Made by a program: the position numbers and the translations under genes. Under the pieces are notes generated by a model. It was not told where the DNA came from and searched no databases. It worked only from the letters and a program-made list of their open reading frames with translations. From Actinomycetes bacterium (lineage in GTDB: Bacteria > Actinomycetota > Acidimicrobiia > Acidimicrobiales > Palsa-688), in the NCBI GenBank assembly GCA_021827225.1, contig JAKAXG010000199.1, positions 1-7,507 of the forward strand: 7,507 nt of DNA, read 5' to 3'. Positions 6,076-7,507 of the stretch are shown here, in pieces. Position 1 is the stretch's first letter. Each line of letters opens with the position of its first letter.

Positions 6076-7507
6076 GCGGGACCTGGGGGACGACGGGACA
6101 GGCGGGCGCCGCCCCCGGGTAGCCGGGCGCCGCCTCGGAAGCGCCGGCCGCGGGGCCGCTGGTCCCCGTAGCCGTCCCGGACAGGGGGATCTCCAGGGTC
6201 ACGACCGCTCCCCCGCCCCCGCCGTTGCCGGCCCGGGCGGTCCCGCCCAGGGCCCGGGCGATCTCGGCGACGATGGCCAGCCCCAGGCCGGCACCGCCGC
6301 GCCCGGACGGCCGCGACGACTCGGGCCGGCTGAACCGCTCGAAGGCCCGCTCGGCGAAGCCGGGCGGGAAGCCGGGCCCGTCGTCGGACACCTCGAGGAT
6401 CCCCCGGCCGCCCCGCACGGCGGCCGCCATGGTCACCCGGCCGCCCTCGGCCACGGAGGCCAGCGAGTTGGCCACCAGGTTGTCCGCCACCCGCCGCAGC
6501 GCCTGGGCGTCCCCGCTCACCCACACCGGCGCCGGGGCGGACGTCTCCAGGTGGACCCCCAGGTACTCGGCCTGGGCCCGGTGGGCCCGCTCCGCCTCCG
6601 CCAGCACCGCGGTCAGCTCCACCGGCTCCACCTGGACGAGCGGCACGGCGCTGTCCGCCCGGGCCAGGAACAGCACGTCCTCGGCCAGCTTGGAGAGCCG
6701 CTCCACCTCCCGGCGGGCGTGGGCTACCGAGTCAGCCAGCTCCTCGCGGGTCCGCCCGGGGGAGTCGGCCAGCTCCAGCTCGGTGCGCAGCACGGTCAGC
6801 GGGGTGCGAAGCTCGTGGCCGGTGTCGGCCACCAGTTCCTGCTGGCGGGCCAGGGACCGCTGCAGCCGGGCGAGCAGGTCGTTGAAGGTGCGGCCCAGGC
6901 GGGCCAGCTCGGCGCTGGGGGGGATCCGCAGGACGGCCGGGCCGCCGGGGTCGGCCCGGCCGAGGGTCTCGGCGTCGACGCGCATGCGCTCCACCGGTCT
7001 CAGGGCGGCGCCCGCCAGGAGCCAGGCCCCCGCCGCGACCAGGGCCAGCAGCACCGGCAGACCGATGCGCAGGTCCGTCACCGCCCGGTCGGCGGCGGCC
7101 GTCGCCGGCCCCATGCTGGTGGCCACCGCCACCACCCAGGTCCCCCCGGTCCGGGAGACGGGCACGGCCAGCACCCGCATCGCCTCCCGCCGGTCGGAGG
7201 TCACCGTGGCGTGGAGGGCGCCGGTCCGGGCCGCCGCCAGGTCCTGGCGGTCGAGCAGCGAGGCGCCCGAACCGACCGGGGAGGACGACCACAGCCGGCC
7301 GGCCGGGGTGTAGACCACCGTCAGGGAGTCGATGTCGTCGTGCACCTGCCGGGCGGCGGGCGGCGCCGCCGGACCCCGCGGCGACCCGGCGGCCAGCTCC
7401 CCCACCGCCTGGCTGGCCCGGCCCTGCAGGACCGTGTCGACCGACGCCGACACCCCCCGGTCCAGGAGGAAGGTGAACAGCGCCAGCGCGGCCACACCGA
7501 CGATGGC
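6020..7507 (-). CDS. Sensor histidine kinase, N-terminus beyond window
   Basis: Membrane-bound two-component sensor kinase, reading leftward. At least 495 residues are visible, and the frame stays open to the right edge, so the first residues are missing; GTG 7495 lies inside the first helix and is unlikely to be the start. Counting from that codon, there is the rest of TM1 (1-11), a sensor region of about 130 residues (12-142), TM2 (about 144-165) and a HAMP-like linker (about 166-218). The HisKA H-box GHELRTPL has phospho-acceptor His227. The ATPase domain has an N-box with Asn339 and Asn343, G1 DDGPG (371-375), an F-box ERAFERFSRPE and G2 GAGLGLAIV (401-409). A Gly/Ala/Pro-rich tail of about 50 residues follows. 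It resembles EnvZ/BaeS/PrrB-type kinases. The response regulator is probably upstream, to the right of the window. The signal sensed is unknown. Confidence 0.95.
   Translation of the reverse strand, partial: AIVGVAALALFTFLLDRGVSASVDTVLQGRASQAVGELAAGSPRGPAAPPAARQVHDDIDSLTVVYTPAGRLWSSSPVGSGASLLDRQDLAAARTGALHATVTSDRREAMRVLAVPVSRTGGTWVVAVATSMGPATAAADRAVTDLRIGLPVLLALVAAGAWLLAGAALRPVERMRVDAETLGRADPGGPAVLRIPPSAELARLGRTFNDLLARLQRSLARQQELVADTGHELRTPLTVLRTELELADSPGRTREELADSVAHARREVERLSKLAEDVLFLARADSAVPLVQVEPVELTAVLAEAERAHRAQAEYLGVHLETSAPAPVWVSGDAQALRRVADNLVANSLASVAEGGRVTMAAAVRGGRGILEVSDDGPGFPPGFAERAFERFSRPESSRPSGRGGAGLGLAIVAEIARALGGTARAGNGGGGGAVVTLEIPLSGTATGTSGPAAGASEAAPGYPGAAPACPVVPQVPLRGRPAPPAGPAGHGGTG
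6042..6069. repeat. Nested GC-rich inverted repeats at convergent gene junction
   Basis: Two alternative stems lie inside the overlap of the acetyltransferase and kinase genes. One is GCCGGCC/GGCCGGC (6042-6048 with 6063-6069, 14-nt loop). The other is GCCGGC/GCCGGC (6051-6056 with 6060-6065, 3-nt loop). They share bases and cannot form together. Being palindromic, they would form in transcripts from either strand and are placed where a bidirectional terminator would be useful. There is no T-run on either side, so they are not a standard intrinsic terminator. Confidence 0.3.

Noticed and set aside
6225..7313. Long plus-strand open frame opposite the histidine kinase
   Set aside because: It is Ser/Arg/Ala-rich with no recognisable domain, and lies fully antisense to a kinase with all canonical motifs. 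Long antisense frames are expected in GC-rich genes.

Overview
The window is GC-rich, with dense genes, GTG starts and C/G-ended codons. Two exported proteins carry Thr/Pro-rich linkers behind an N-terminal hydrophobic helix. This fits a high-GC Actinomycetota, possibly an Acidimicrobiia-type lineage; the lineage is inferred from composition and protein style only, as no marker gene settles it.

Layout. The left edge holds a tRNA-Tyr (GUA) on the minus strand, cut at its 3' end by the window. A short region of about 66 bases separates it from five tightly packed plus-strand genes covering about 137-6075: (1) a membrane-anchored or secreted alpha/beta hydrolase, (2) a class I SAM-dependent methyltransferase, (3) a class B penicillin-binding protein of the PBP2/MrdA type, (4) an exported two-domain SGNH/GDSL esterase and (5) a GNAT acetyltransferase. 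Junctions are an 8-nt overlap, a 16-nt gap, a 13-nt gap and a 4-nt overlap, so an operon is very likely. The right end (6020-7507) is a minus-strand sensor histidine kinase. It runs tail to tail into the acetyltransferase with a 56-bp coding overlap, and its first residues lie beyond the window.

How the genes may work together. Three of the five operon products act outside the membrane: PBP2 cross-links peptidoglycan, and the two hydrolases are anchored or exported. The cluster therefore looks like a cell-envelope locus, with a cytoplasmic methyltransferase and acetyltransferase of unknown substrate. The PBP2 is not accompanied by MreB/MreC/MreD or RodA within the window. The two exported hydrolases come from unrelated folds but share the same layout, including a similar G-C-P-x-A-P sequence very close to the C-terminus.

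No mobile element, CRISPR array, phage gene or obvious new defence system is visible. The points most worth a second look are the shared C-terminal Cys motif, the unusual oxyanion-hole block of the SGNH esterase, the altered I-G-Q-G-like segment of PBP2, and the convergent overlap with the kinase.
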